From the NCBI GenBank assembly GCA_021823345.1, contig JAKAOF010000007.1, forward strand, positions 1 through 58,799: a stretch of 58,799 bases of DNA. The letters run 5' to 3'. The stretch comes from Thermoplasmata archaeon (GTDB lineage: Archaea > Thermoplasmatota > Thermoplasmata > Lutacidiplasmatales > UBA184). Positions 41,582 to 51,700 of the stretch are shown here, piece by piece; the first letter of the stretch is position 1, and each line of letters begins with the position of its first letter. Made by a program: the position numbers and the translations under genes. Under the pieces are notes generated by a model, which did no database searches, was not told the origin of the DNA, and saw only the letters and a program-made list of their open reading frames with translations.

Positions 41582-42715
41582 ATGGCCCGCAAGTTTCAGC
41601 CTGCATCGGCGGACGCCCGGACGGGGACCGAGGGAGTACCGTCCACTCCCGAGCCCGTTCCCCGCGTGCTCCAGCGTTCGGGCCCGAGCACCCTCGTGGT
41701 CAGCCTTCCGAAGGATTGGATCGAGCGGGAAGGGCTTTCGGCCGGTCAGTTCGTCGCCTGGGTCCGGGAGGAGAACGGGGAGCTCCGCCTGCATCTCCCC
41801 CGGAATCGTCCGGCACGGCCCGAGATGCGCGAGTTCTCCGTTCACCTGGCCCACCCGGGGTCCCCCGAGCAGGCCCGGCGCGTGTTGCTTTCCTCGTACG
41901 TGCTGGGGTATGACCGGGTCCGGATGGAGGACCCGAAAGGGATGCCCGAAGAGGTCCGCTCGGCCGTCGAGCAGACGGCCCGGGAGCTCCTGGGGTTCGC
42001 GTTGACCGAAGTGTCCCGCACCACCCTCGTGGCCACCAGCTTCCTCGACCCCACCACCCATCCGGTCGCCGAGGTGGTCTCCCGGATCGGCTACACCCTT
42101 GACCTCTGGCTGGAACGCCTGGAGCGGTCGTTGGAGGAATTGTCCCCTGCCTCCCTCCAGCGTCTCCCCGACCTCCGCGGCGAGGTGCGTCGCCTGCACG
42201 CCCTCACGCTGCGCCAGTTGAATCTCGCGGCGGGAAATCCGCGTCTCGCCCGACAATTGGGCGTGAACCGGGCCAGTCACCTCCTGGGGACGCGCGTGGT
42301 GACGAACCTCCTCGACGACATCGCGGAGGCCGTGGAGATGGTCGCCTCGGAGCTCCAGAAGCTCCGGCATCCTCCGTCCAATGTCCGCCCCATCCTTGCG
42401 GAGTTCCACGATCGTGTGCAGATCCTGCGGGACCGGCTCCAGCGTTCGTTGAGCGCGCTTCGGACCGGCAACGCCTCGGAAGCCGAGTCCGTGCTCGACG
42501 GGCGCAAGGAGGCGCTTGAGCACTACTTCCGGACCGAGACGAAGCTCCGGCGGCTCTCCGGACCGGCCAACATCCGCCATTCGCTCTCCCTGTGCTCTTG
42601 GTGGATCGGGGTGGCCCGTCAGCACGCCGAGGCGGTCGCAGAGGTCGCCTTCACCCGCTCCCTGGACCGCTCCCCGTCCGTGCTCGAGCTTTCCGGGGAC
42701 GAACCTTCGCGATAG
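41582..42715 (+). CDS. AbrB-PhoU phosphate-uptake regulator-like protein
   Basis: 377 residues. The N-terminus is a SpoVT/AbrB DNA-binding hairpin (QRSGPSTLVVSLPKDWIEREGLSAGQ), followed by an all-helical PhoU-like domain in two halves (about 130-370; VVTNLLDDIAEAVEMVASELQ, FHDRVQILRDRLQRSLSALRTGN). This architecture is common in archaea and annotated as phosphate-transport regulator. A TATA-like TAAAAGG is about 28 bases before this ATG, which argues for it over the ATG at 41567. It is 22 bases past the Ehr operon but has its own promoter-like box. No phosphate transporter gene is nearby. Confidence 0.8.
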   Translation: MARKFQPASADARTGTEGVPSTPEPVPRVLQRSGPSTLVVSLPKDWIEREGLSAGQFVAWVREENGELRLHLPRNRPARPEMREFSVHLAHPGSPEQARRVLLSSYVLGYDRVRMEDPKGMPEEVRSAVEQTARELLGFALTEVSRTTLVATSFLDPTTHPVAEVVSRIGYTLDLWLERLERSLEELSPASLQRLPDLRGEVRRLHALTLRQLNLAAGNPRLARQLGVNRASHLLGTRVVTNLLDDIAEAVEMVASELQKLRHPPSNVRPILAEFHDRVQILRDRLQRSLSALRTGNASEAESVLDGRKEALEHYFRTETKLRRLSGPANIRHSLSLCSWWIGVARQHAEAVAEVAFTRSLDRSPSVLELSGDEPSR

Positions 42716-42716
42716 T

Positions 42717-44456
42717 CTACGCGGAGGACGGAGGGGAGGGTCCTTGCCCGGCAACGCCGGGGAGGCTCGCAGGCTCCGCGGTGGGCGGAGCGGGCGCGAC
42801 GGGGTCGGAGGGGACTTCCACGGGGGGAGCGGTCACTTCGGGGGATGGGGTCGGGGGCGTCTCCATCGCGAGGTGTTCCTGCTCGCGGCGGCACAGACGG
42901 CACATCCGGATGCCTCCCGGAAGGTGCTGGAGGAGCATCCCGTGCTTCCGGCAGAAGTTCTCCGGTACCGCCCCGGGGATCGTGACCATCGGGTGCAACG
43001 TGTTGCCCCCGCGGGTGTCATCGCACCGGTCGCAGCAGAGCTCGTGGGCGTGCGGTCGGGCGTGGCCAAAGTAGTGCAAAAGGAACATCCTCCGGCACTC
43101 CGGGGCCCGCGCGTAGTCCTGCATGATGGAGAAGTGTTGGCGGCGCACCTCGCGCCAGTGGTGGAGGTTCTCGAGGACATGGGTGGCGTCGGACTCGGTC
43201 AGGTGGCGCACGAGGGTCACCGGGAACCAAGGGTCTCCCCAGTGCTTGGGATGGAGGATGCGCCGTTCCGCGAGGTAGGAGAGGAAGAGGCGCGCCTTTT
43301 CGGACTCCTCCGGCCCGCAGGCGACGTGCCAATGTTCTCCGGGCTGCAGGGCTTTTCCTTCCTCCAGTCGGGCCCGGATCCACGCCTCGTCCGGTTCGCT
43401 CTGGTCGAGCAAGAACTGGCGCTGGACGATGTCCACCGGGGGCACCGTGGCGAGTACCGCAAGCGATGGGAGTCCATCCCGGCCGGCGCGGCCGGACTCC
43501 TGGGCGTAGGCTTCGAGGGATCCGGGGAGGCCGATGTGGACCACCGCCCGCACGTCCTCCTTGTCGATCCCCATCCCGAAGGCGTTCGTGGCGACGACGA
43601 TGCGGGCGTGGCCCCGCATGAACTCCTCTTGGTAGCGGTTTCTAAGCTCCGGTGGAAGGCCGGCATGGTAGGGAAGCACCTCGTCCCCCAGGTGCACTCG
43701 GAGGTGGTCCGCCCAACGCTCGGCATCCCGCCGACGCGCCACGTAGCAGATGACCCGGCCTTGGGTCCGCTGGAGAAGGTCGGTCACGAAGGCCTTCCGC
43801 TCCTCCTCCCCGGCGAGCTCCTTCACGGCATAACGGATGTTCGGTCGGTCCATCGGGGCCACGAAGCGCTCCATGTTCCCGCCGAACTCGCGCGAGATGT
43901 CGTGCTGGACCTGCGGGGTCGCCGTGGCCGTGAGGGCCATGAGCGTCGGGGACCCGATCCGTTCCCGGAAGTAGGGCAAGAGACGGTAGAACGGACGGAA
44001 ATCGTGCCCCCATTGAGAGATGCAGTGCGCCTCGTCCACCGCGAGGAGGCTCCACGGCGTCGCCTGGACCGCCTGCAGGAACTCACGTTGCCAGAGACGT
44101 TCCGGGGCCGCGTACACGATCCGCTCCGGGCCCTCCCGGAGCGCCTCGAGCTTCCGGTGGGTCTCTTCGAGGGTGTCGTGGCTCGTGAGGGCGATCGCGG
44201 GGATCCCACGATGGCGGAGACGCTCCACCTGGTCCCGCATGAGCGAGATCAGCGGGGAGACCACCAGCGTCTTTCCCGGGAGGAGCAGGGACGGGAGCTC
44301 GTAGCAGAGCGACTTGCCGGCAGAGGTCGGAAGCACGGCGAGCACGGAGGAGCCGCGCAAGACCGCTTGGATGATCTCCTTCTGGAAGGGTCGGAATTCC
44401 TCGAGGCCGAAGGACTCTCTGAGGGTACGGTAGATCGGCTCTTCCTCCGGTATCAT
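42717..44456 (-). CDS. recQ: RecQ-family DNA helicase with extra C-terminal cysteine motif
   Basis: 579 residues. Helicase motifs are intact: FRPFQKEIIQAVL, Walker A VLPTSAGKSLCYELP, AVDEAHCISQWGHDFRP (DEAH), LTATATPQVQHD, ATNAFGMGIDKEDVRAVVH and QESGRAGRDG. The RecQ zinc-binding domain has cysteines in APECRRMFLLHYFGH and CCDRCDD. Beyond it an additional CRKH...CRLCRREQ motif and a Pro-rich tail replace the HRDC domain. RecQ is mainly bacterial/eukaryotic, so acquisition is likely. It meets the PhoU-like gene tail to tail, one base apart. TATA-like GTTTAAGTCC lies about 29 bases before the ATG and a perfect palindrome just above it. Confidence 0.9.
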   Translation of the reverse strand: MIPEEEPIYRTLRESFGLEEFRPFQKEIIQAVLRGSSVLAVLPTSAGKSLCYELPSLLLPGKTLVVSPLISLMRDQVERLRHRGIPAIALTSHDTLEETHRKLEALREGPERIVYAAPERLWQREFLQAVQATPWSLLAVDEAHCISQWGHDFRPFYRLLPYFRERIGSPTLMALTATATPQVQHDISREFGGNMERFVAPMDRPNIRYAVKELAGEEERKAFVTDLLQRTQGRVICYVARRRDAERWADHLRVHLGDEVLPYHAGLPPELRNRYQEEFMRGHARIVVATNAFGMGIDKEDVRAVVHIGLPGSLEAYAQESGRAGRDGLPSLAVLATVPPVDIVQRQFLLDQSEPDEAWIRARLEEGKALQPGEHWHVACGPEESEKARLFLSYLAERRILHPKHWGDPWFPVTLVRHLTESDATHVLENLHHWREVRRQHFSIMQDYARAPECRRMFLLHYFGHARPHAHELCCDRCDDTRGGNTLHPMVTIPGAVPENFCRKHGMLLQHLPGGIRMCRLCRREQEHLAMETPPTPSPEVTAPPVEVPSDPVAPAPPTAEPASLPGVAGQGPSPPSSA

Positions 44457-44493
44457 TGGACATCCCAGGCGGACAAAGGGACTTAAACCCTCG

Positions 44494-44506
44494 TTTCCAC
44501 TGGAAA
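44494..44506. promoter_or_regulatory. Palindrome TTTCCACTGGAAA upstream of recQ
   Basis: A perfect 13-base inverted repeat, 38-50 bases before the recQ ATG and immediately upstream of its TATA-like box. The core TTCCA-S-TGGAA matches sites before glyA and the GNAT gene. Position suggests an activator or repressor site. Confidence 0.45.
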
Positions 44507-44529
44507 TCGTTTTTCTCGGGGAGGCCCGT

Positions 44530-45399
44530 TCAAAGGAGCAGCAGGGTGAGCAGGAAGGGGGCGAGGAGCGTGAGCACGGCTCCCGTGGTCAACGCGATCC
44601 CGCCGGCCTCCTTTCCCCCGAACCGGGTGGCAAAGAACAGCGTCGTGTCCATGGACGTGGCCCCCCCGCAGGCGGCGATCCCTTCGGCCCCGGAGAACTG
44701 GCCGATCGCCTGGGCCCCGACCATGGTGAAGTTCTCCCGCAGGAAGTTGATGAGGAAGGCGATGAGCCCGAGCGTCGGGGTGAGGCTCGCACCGATGAGC
44801 GGTCCCGCGAGGCTGTACCATCCGAACGCGCCGATGAGCGCGGCCCCCTCGTTCCACGGGACATGCACCACGATCGAGACGAGGGGGACGAGCACGGCGA
44901 CACCGATGATCGCGGAGGCGATCGGCACCGCCGCCCTCCGCAGGGCGTCCCAGGAGAGCCGGATATCCCACCCCACGAGGAAGAGCAGGGCGAGGAGGTC
45001 CGCGTCCTCGAAGTACATGGGGTAGGCCGACGGGGTCCCGGGGAAGAGGACGCCCGCGCCATAGCCCACCGCCAGGGCGGCGAGGATGAGCGCGGGAAGG
45101 GTGAGGGTGTTCCACCGGAAGGGCTGGTCCTGGGGGTTTCGGCGTCGCCCTTTCCCGAGGAGCTCGGTCACGGAGGCGGTGACCACGATCAGTGCGAGGG
45201 CGAGCAGTGCGGATTCCGCGACGAGGAGCGGAGCGTTGAGCAGCCCCTGCATCCCCAGAAGGAAGCCCAGGGACCCGACCAGGAGCAGGATCGTCCCCTG
45301 GATGACGAGGCCCGCGCGGACCGGTGGGGGCCGAAACCGCCCGAGCAAGATCCCCAGCGCGAGGGACCCGTAGAAGAGCCCGTCGAGCAGGAATCCCAT
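44530..45399 (-). CDS. lysO: LysO-family (DUF340) amino-acid exporter
   Basis: 289 residues with about eight transmembrane helices. GAFGWYSLAGPLI, FLINFLREN and CGGATSMDTTLFFATRFGGKEA correspond to the conserved segments of LysO/YbjE lysine exporters. It is likely to export lysine or a toxic analogue; specificity is inferred. The gene ends 73 bases from the recQ start. It shares a strand with the small membrane protein gene upstream (43-base gap). Confidence 0.75.
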   Translation of the reverse strand: MGFLLDGLFYGSLALGILLGRFRPPPVRAGLVIQGTILLLVGSLGFLLGMQGLLNAPLLVAESALLALALIVVTASVTELLGKGRRRNPQDQPFRWNTLTLPALILAALAVGYGAGVLFPGTPSAYPMYFEDADLLALLFLVGWDIRLSWDALRRAAVPIASAIIGVAVLVPLVSIVVHVPWNEGAALIGAFGWYSLAGPLIGASLTPTLGLIAFLINFLRENFTMVGAQAIGQFSGAEGIAACGGATSMDTTLFFATRFGGKEAGGIALTTGAVLTLLAPFLLTLLLL

Positions 45400-45442
45400 G
45401 CCCGCTCCAACCTTTCGGGGGTTTGAGGCTTCCTGCTCGGAA

Positions 45443-45646
45443 TCAGGGGGGTCCGAGTCCTTCGGTGAGCTTTGCGATGCCCCCGAGGAGGAGCAGCAGG
45501 CCGGTCCCGCCCAGGATGAGGAAGAGGAGCGATGGCTCCGAAGTGAGGTGCGCGGTGTCGAAACCCGGGTAGTAGAGCGCGTACGCCGCTAGGAGGAGAA
45601 CGAACCCGAGGATCGTGGCCACCGCGGCCCCCGTCGTTCGCGCCAT
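45443..45646 (-). CDS. Small two-helix membrane protein
   Basis: 67 residues: helix ATILGFVLLLAAYALYY, a short polar loop, helix LLFLILGGTGLLLLLGGIA. Family not recognised. It lies upstream of the LysO-like gene on the same strand with a 43-base gap, so it may be co-transcribed. It is divergent from the large regulator gene. ATG start at 45644-45646. Real coding is supported by composition and membrane-protein character only. Confidence 0.5.
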   Translation of the reverse strand: MARTTGAAVATILGFVLLLAAYALYYPGFDTAHLTSEPSLLFLILGGTGLLLLLGGIAKLTEGLGPP

Positions 45647-45753
45647 CTCAGGTGTTCCAGGGTGCGGGCGCCTATAGCCATTGGCTCCCGCTCGGCCCGG
45701 CCAGTGGTGCGCCGCAACGGATAACTATCCCCCGGTACCTTTCGTGCGCCATC

Positions 45754-48642
45754 GTGCACACCCCCACTGCGGCTCCCGTTCCTGGCGAGGTCCCGTTCGT
45801 AGGCCGTCGCAAGGAGATCGCCGCGCTCCGCGAGCACCTCCTCCACGCCCGGGATGGCCAAGGGGGCGTGGTCGTGGTCTCCGGTCCGGCAGGGATCGGC
45901 AAGACCTCGCTCCTCCGGTGGCTGGAAACGGAGGCCGAGCGCCAGAGCTTCTCCGTGCGATGGGGATACTGCCTGCCATTGTCGGCGGGCCCCTTCTTCC
46001 CCTTTCTCCAGCTCTTCCCGCAGGCCACGACGCTCCGGGAGAAATCGACGCCCGACCGTCGTCGCCGTTCGGGTCGATCGACCCGTGTAGCTCGCCCAAC
46101 TCGGTCGCCTCCGGGAGGGATCCCGGGGCTCCTTCAGTTCCTGGACGCGATGGAGACGCAGTCCGCCGCGCATCCCCTGGTGTTGCTCCTCGATGACTTC
46201 CACTGGGCCGATCCGGAGTCCATCCAGGCGCTCCGGCTCCTGGGACGGAATGCCCGCCGGCGAAGCGTCCTGTTCGCCGTGGCCGTCCGGGAGACGGAAG
46301 TGAGCAGTCCCTCGCTCCAGGACCTCCTCCGGGACCTTCGAAGGGAGGGGGTCGCGCGGGACCTGCCGCTCACCGGTTTCCGTGAGCAGGAGGCGCAGGA
46401 CCTGCTGGAGAGCGTGATCCGGGCTCCCATGGACACCCACCGGGTACGGGGTGCCTTGCGCGCCCTGCTCGCCCGCACGGGGGGAAATCCCTACTTCTTG
46501 CTCGAGACGGCCCGCCAGCTGCAGGAAATGGGTCAATTGCGGCGGGAGGAGGGCCGCGCGGTGCTCGAGGTGCGCGAACCCCGCGGGACGGAACGTCCCC
46601 TGGATGTGCCCTCGAACGTTGGGGCGCTCCTCGATGGGACCGTCGCGCTCCTCGCCCCCGAGGAGCGGGAAGTGCTCGAGGGGGCGTCCCTCATGGGACC
46701 GGAGTTCGAGCCGGCCGCATTGCCCGCGGTCCTGAGGAAACGCAGCCGGGAGGTGCTCTCCACGCTCCACCGGCTCACCTCGGCCCGGAAGCTGGTGGAG
46801 CCGGTCGATGGGACCCCCGGGCGGTACCGATTCTCCCACATTCTGCTCCAGGAGCGGATCCGTTCTTCGATACCGGCCGATCGCAAGGGCGTCTGGATCC
46901 TAGGTCTACTGCATTGGTGGGAGTCCGAACGTCCCGCGGCCGTCGGTCAGATCTTCGCTCTGTGCCGCGATGCGGACATCTATCCGACGGGATCCGCGGC
47001 TTGCGTCAAGGCCATCGACTCCGCCCTCGAGTCCCACGGGCACGAGCGGGCCGCAGGGCTTGCCAATGAGATGCTCGAGTGGATGGTCGAACGGCACGAG
47101 TCCAATGCGGTGACGGGCGCCTGGGGGCTCCGCACCTTGGACCGGATGCGCCAGGACGGGGCGGCGGGCCGCTGGACGGAGCCGCTGTGCCGCCGTCTCT
47201 TGGACCTGGGCCTTCCCGTTCCCCTTCGTTGGCAAGTGTCCATCCGATTGGCGGGGATCATCGCGGACCGGGTTCCCGAGGCCCGCCGTACCCTCGACCA
47301 GGTCCAGTCGGAGATGAAGCGGTCCCCGCTCTCGAGCGAACCGGCGCTGCAGGGAACGTTCGCGCTCATGGACTCGGTCGTGCTCTACAACGAGGGGAAG
47401 ACCGCCGCCTCCGAGGCCGCGGCCCAGCGGGCCCTGGATATCCTTCCGCCGGAAGAGAAGTTCTACCGTGGACTGGCCCTTCACCGGCTGGGCTGGGTCG
47501 ATGCGGAACAGAACCGCTGGGCGGACGCCCGGGACCGCATCGAAGAGGGGTTGTCCCTCGCCCGATCGGAGCGCTACTGGGGCCTCATCCCCTACTTCCT
47601 CCTGATGCGGGGGCAGGTGGCCACCATTCAGGGCGAACTCCTGCGCGCCGAACAGATCTTCGAAGAGACCGCGGGGGTCTGCCGCGATCTGGGGCGCATG
47701 AACTGGCTCGCGACCACGCTCGCGGACCTCTCCCTCGTGCGGGCGGATCGCGGGGACCTCGCCGGAGCGGAGTCGGCTTCGAAGGAGGCCCTGCGGGTCT
47801 CGGAGACCTTTTCGATCCCGGGGGAGATCGGACCGAGCCTCCTCCAGTGGTCCCGGGTCAAGCTTCGGCAGGGGTTCCCGGCCGAGTCCATGGAGATACT
47901 GCGGCGCGCCCAGAAGGCGTACGCCGAGCATGGTCGTTCGACCGAGGTCCTTGAGATGCGGATGCACCGGGCCGACATCCGCTTTCACCTCGGCGATCCC
48001 AAAGGCGCGATCGAGGAGCTGCGGGACATCGAGGAGGGGAAGCTCAAGGAGGAGCAGGTGGCCCACCTGCATCTCCTCCGGGCCCAGTTCCTGATGGCTC
48101 GAGGGGATGGGCCCCGGGCCCGATCGGCCGCCGAGCGCGCGCGCTCCGAAGCCACCTCCCGGGGCCTTCGGTACAGTGCGGCCCAGGCGAACGCCACCCT
48201 CGCGGAATGGGAGCGTCGATACGGGACGCCCGAACGCGCAGCCGCGATGCAACGGCGCGCCGACCTCCAGTTCCGGGAGTGCGGCGTGCTGCGGACCTTC
48301 CGGTTCGATGGGAAGATACCGGGGGTTCCCTCCGTCACGACCTCTCCGACCCCACCGGCGCTCGCCCTCCGCTCTCCCTTGGCCTACCGCCTGCTGCGGT
48401 ACCTCTCCGTCCACGGCGCGATCGAGGGGATGATCGGACCGCGGGACCTCGCCCCGTTCGCCCTCACCCAGCAGGGGATCGCCCAAGGCCTCGGGATCCC
48501 CCGGGACCGCTTCAGCATGGTGCTCAAGCGGCTGGTGGACCGCGGGCTTGTCACCGCGCGCCAACACTACGTCCAGGCGGCGACACGCCGGTTGAAAGTG
48601 TACGTGCTCACCGAGGCGGGCGCCCGTCTCGTCTCCGCATAA
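45754..48642 (+). CDS. AAA/NACHT-like ATPase with TPR repeats and C-terminal winged helix (regulator-like)
   Basis: 962 residues from the GTG at 45754, 25-33 bases after a TATA-like ATAACTATC; an ATG at 45652 is the alternative. Domains: AAA_16-type ATPase (FVGRRKEIAALREHL; Walker A SGPAGIGKTSLL; Walker B LVLLLDDFHWADPES), about 400 residues of TPR-like helices, and a C-terminal winged helix (TQQGIAQGLGIPRDRFSMVLKRLVDRGLVTA). This is the plan of MalT-like signal-transduction ATPases. It probably senses a ligand and controls the surface-protein genes immediately downstream. Residues encoded by about 46040-46115 (STPDRRRRSGRSTRV) look out of frame. Confidence 0.75.
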   Translation: MHTPTAAPVPGEVPFVGRRKEIAALREHLLHARDGQGGVVVVSGPAGIGKTSLLRWLETEAERQSFSVRWGYCLPLSAGPFFPFLQLFPQATTLREKSTPDRRRRSGRSTRVARPTRSPPGGIPGLLQFLDAMETQSAAHPLVLLLDDFHWADPESIQALRLLGRNARRRSVLFAVAVRETEVSSPSLQDLLRDLRREGVARDLPLTGFREQEAQDLLESVIRAPMDTHRVRGALRALLARTGGNPYFLLETARQLQEMGQLRREEGRAVLEVREPRGTERPLDVPSNVGALLDGTVALLAPEEREVLEGASLMGPEFEPAALPAVLRKRSREVLSTLHRLTSARKLVEPVDGTPGRYRFSHILLQERIRSSIPADRKGVWILGLLHWWESERPAAVGQIFALCRDADIYPTGSAACVKAIDSALESHGHERAAGLANEMLEWMVERHESNAVTGAWGLRTLDRMRQDGAAGRWTEPLCRRLLDLGLPVPLRWQVSIRLAGIIADRVPEARRTLDQVQSEMKRSPLSSEPALQGTFALMDSVVLYNEGKTAASEAAAQRALDILPPEEKFYRGLALHRLGWVDAEQNRWADARDRIEEGLSLARSERYWGLIPYFLLMRGQVATIQGELLRAEQIFEETAGVCRDLGRMNWLATTLADLSLVRADRGDLAGAESASKEALRVSETFSIPGEIGPSLLQWSRVKLRQGFPAESMEILRRAQKAYAEHGRSTEVLEMRMHRADIRFHLGDPKGAIEELRDIEEGKLKEEQVAHLHLLRAQFLMARGDGPRARSAAERARSEATSRGLRYSAAQANATLAEWERRYGTPERAAAMQRRADLQFRECGVLRTFRFDGKIPGVPSVTTSPTPPALALRSPLAYRLLRYLSVHGAIEGMIGPRDLAPFALTQQGIAQGLGIPRDRFSMVLKRLVDRGLVTARQHYVQAATRRLKVYVLTEAGARLVSA

Positions 48643-48650
48643 GGCGAATC

Positions 48651-48690
48651 TGTTACAAATTTGTTACATTTGATGCGTCAGTTCATATAG
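48651..48690 (+). promoter_or_regulatory. Tandem TGTTACA repeats plus TATA box before the muramidase gene
   Basis: TGTTACA occurs at 48651-48657 and again at 48662-48668, an 11-base period, one helical turn. CATATAG (48684-48690) follows, about 25 bases before the ATG at 48713, a leaderless-type promoter. The site lies just after the stop of the putative regulator gene and is a candidate binding site for it. Confidence 0.5.
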
Positions 48691-48712
48691 GGTCCATGGG
48701 ATATCACTACCG

Positions 48713-51700
48713 ATGGCGTCCAGGGGGAGAGAATCTTATCGCGCTGGACTTGGTTTTGTAGGAACGGGGAACGAGCACGGACCGGAGGAGCCCGCGGGAT
48801 CTCCTCTGGATGTTCCGGTGATGGACGAGGGGCCGACCCATGAAGCCCCGTCCACGCGGTCCGTCCGTCGATCGCACCGCCCCTCAACGGGGATTATCGT
48901 ACTAGCGATCACCATGGTCGTCACCATGGGGGCCATCGTGGCCCTGCCCGCCGTATCGGCCACTTCCCTGCCCGGTTCCCCCGCGGTTCCCTCTAGCGGC
49001 ACCTGCAACCCCTCTTCTCCTTCGACCTTGTTCAGCTGCCTGGAAAGTCGCGTATCCTCTCAGCAAGGCGGCTCGTTCCTCGCCTCGTCCCAGTTCCTGT
49101 CGATCATCATCGGTGGCGCAGAGAAATTGGGAACGCAGTACGGATTCCCCTGGGAATATGTGTACTCGCAGATGGCGGGTGCGGAGTGCGGTGCATGCGC
49201 GTACGCGCAGTGGCCGGGATACTCTGCTCCGGGCAACGTCCACAGCGCCCAGAACTGCTTCAACTGGTGGAGCCTCACTCCGGGGGGAGAGTCCTCCCAG
49301 TACCAACACCTATCCTACACGTATGCGAACGTCCCGAGCGAAGCGGTCGTCACCAATGTGGGATGGCGCTGCTACAACATGTGGGACGGGGGCGGTCCCG
49401 GGAATGGGGGCGGGGACTACGACATGTACGACTTCAACGTGAACCCGGGTCCGCCGGGAGACACTAGCGATTCGGTCTCTCAGGCCATCACCTCGCTCAC
49501 GGACGCCACCACGGGGCCGAACGGGATCACCAGTTACTATTCCTCGAACGTCGGGGTGTGCTACAACGGCTTCTGCGGCTCCGAGATCAAGAACACCTGC
49601 AGCTTCTCCACTTGGGCGGGTGGAACCTACGCCATCGGCCGTCCCTGGGGGGGGGAGGCGAGCTATGCCAGCTCGATCCAGGGTGAGGTCAACTATCTGT
49701 TCGGATCGGTCGCCAATGTCCAGGCCGCGGCGACCGGGGGCAATGGCGCCCCGTGCCTCACGCCGGATGCGGTCACGAGCGGCGGAGGCAGCACCTCACT
49801 GACCGTAAGCTATGGCGCGCAGATCGGAAGCAACCAGATTCACTGCGGCGCGAGCTTCGTGAGCGGGACCACGGTCACGTTCACCGCCTCGGTCAGTGGC
49901 GGCAGCGGTAGTTACTCCTACTCCTGGAACTTCGGGGACGGGTCCTCCGTCGGGCACGGGACCCCCGTCAAGCACACCTATTCCAACGTGGGCACCGTGA
50001 ACCCCCAGCTCAGCGTGACCGACTCGAACAAAGATACGGGGTCATCGGGTTCTGGTTGCACCTTCACCGTCACCTCGGGGTCCACGGGTACGGTGAACGG
50101 CATCGACGTCTCGAGCTATCAATACACGCCGAACTGGCAGACGGTCGCATCCTCCGGCATCCAGTTCGCCTGGGCCAAGGCGACCCAGGGCAACTACTAC
50201 CAGGATGGCGTTTTCAACTACGATATGACCAACGGCAAGGCGGCCGGGGTCATCATGGGGGCGTACGACTTCGCCGACCCCGACAATGTGGCGGCGACGA
50301 CCGAGGCCGCGTACTTCGAGAGCTTCGCGGGAGGATACTTCAAGGCGGGGTACCTCGTCCCCGCGCTGGACATCGAGACCGGCTGTTCCGGGGCCGGGAA
50401 CGGGAACCTCAACGCCGCCCAGATCTCCTCCTGGGTCGACACGTGGTCCTCCAACGTGGCCTCCTACATCCAGACCCATGACGGCTACACGGTGAAGCCG
50501 ATCATCTACACGTACACGAGCTATGCCTCCTCGTGCCTCACCTCGGCGGTCACCTCCTACCCGCTCTGGATCGCCTGGCCCTATTCCTCGTCCCCGTCGA
50601 CCACTCCCTGGTCGGTCTGGGATGTGTGGCAGTACGGGACGACCTCGGTCCCCGGGGTTTCGACGGCGACGGATGTCGACCGGTTCCATGGGGACCTCTC
50701 CCAGCTCAAGTCGACGTTGGTCATCGGCGGCACCCCCTCGGGAGGGACGGGCCCTACCTGCCCCAACCTCGCCGCCGTCACCAACCCGAACGTTGACGGG
50801 CATTCCACGCCCTCCGTGACCCAGTCGAGCGTCGGCACCGGGTACTGGCTGGTCGGCGCGGATGGCGGGGTCTTCACCTTCGGCAATGCCGGATTCTATG
50901 GTTCGGCCGCCAGCAAGAAGCTCGGTGGATGCATCGTCGGGATGGCCGCGACCCCGGACGGGAAGGGGTACTGGCTGGTAGGTTCCGATGGGGGCGTCTT
51001 CGCCTACGGCGATGCCGGATTCTACGGCTCGATGGCGGGTAAGTCCCTCGCAAAGCCCGTCGTGGGAATGGCCGCGACCCCGGACGGGAAGGGCTACTGG
51101 CTCGTTGCGGCCGATGGGGGCATATTCAATTTCGGGGACGCGACCTTCTATGGCTCCCTGCCGGGAGAGCATCTTACGGTGAGCGACATCGTCGGGATGG
51201 CCGCGCTCCCGGACGGGAAGGGCTACTGGCTGGTGGGCGCCGACGGAGGCGTCTTCAGTTTGGGCAGCGCCGCGTTCTACGGCTCGATGGGCGGGAAGTC
51301 CCTCGCCGCCCCGGTGGTCGGGATGGCCACGCCCGACGGGAAGGGCTACTGGCTCGTTGCGGCCGATGGCGGGATCTTCAGCTTCGGCAGCGCCGCGTTC
51401 TACGGCTCGATGGGCGGCAAGGCCCTCGCCAAACCGGTCTCCGGAATGGTGTCCACCCCGGACGGGAAGGGCTACTGGCTCGTGGCCCAGGACGGGGGAG
51501 TGTTCAGCTTCGGGGATGCCCCCTTCTTCGGGTCGATGGCCGGCAAGTCCCTCGCCGCCGCGATGGTGGGCATCGCCGCCGTCCCCTCCGCGGCGAACGC
51601 CGTTCCCGTCGTGTTCACCGCCACCTCACAGACCTCCGGGTGCGGCTCGGGCTGCAACATCTGGTCGGCCGCCCACCTGTCGCTCTCCGTGAGCGGCCCT

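Noticed and set aside
50831-51590. Periodic repeats as a CRISPR array
   Set aside because: The units are in frame inside one protein, with no unique spacers.
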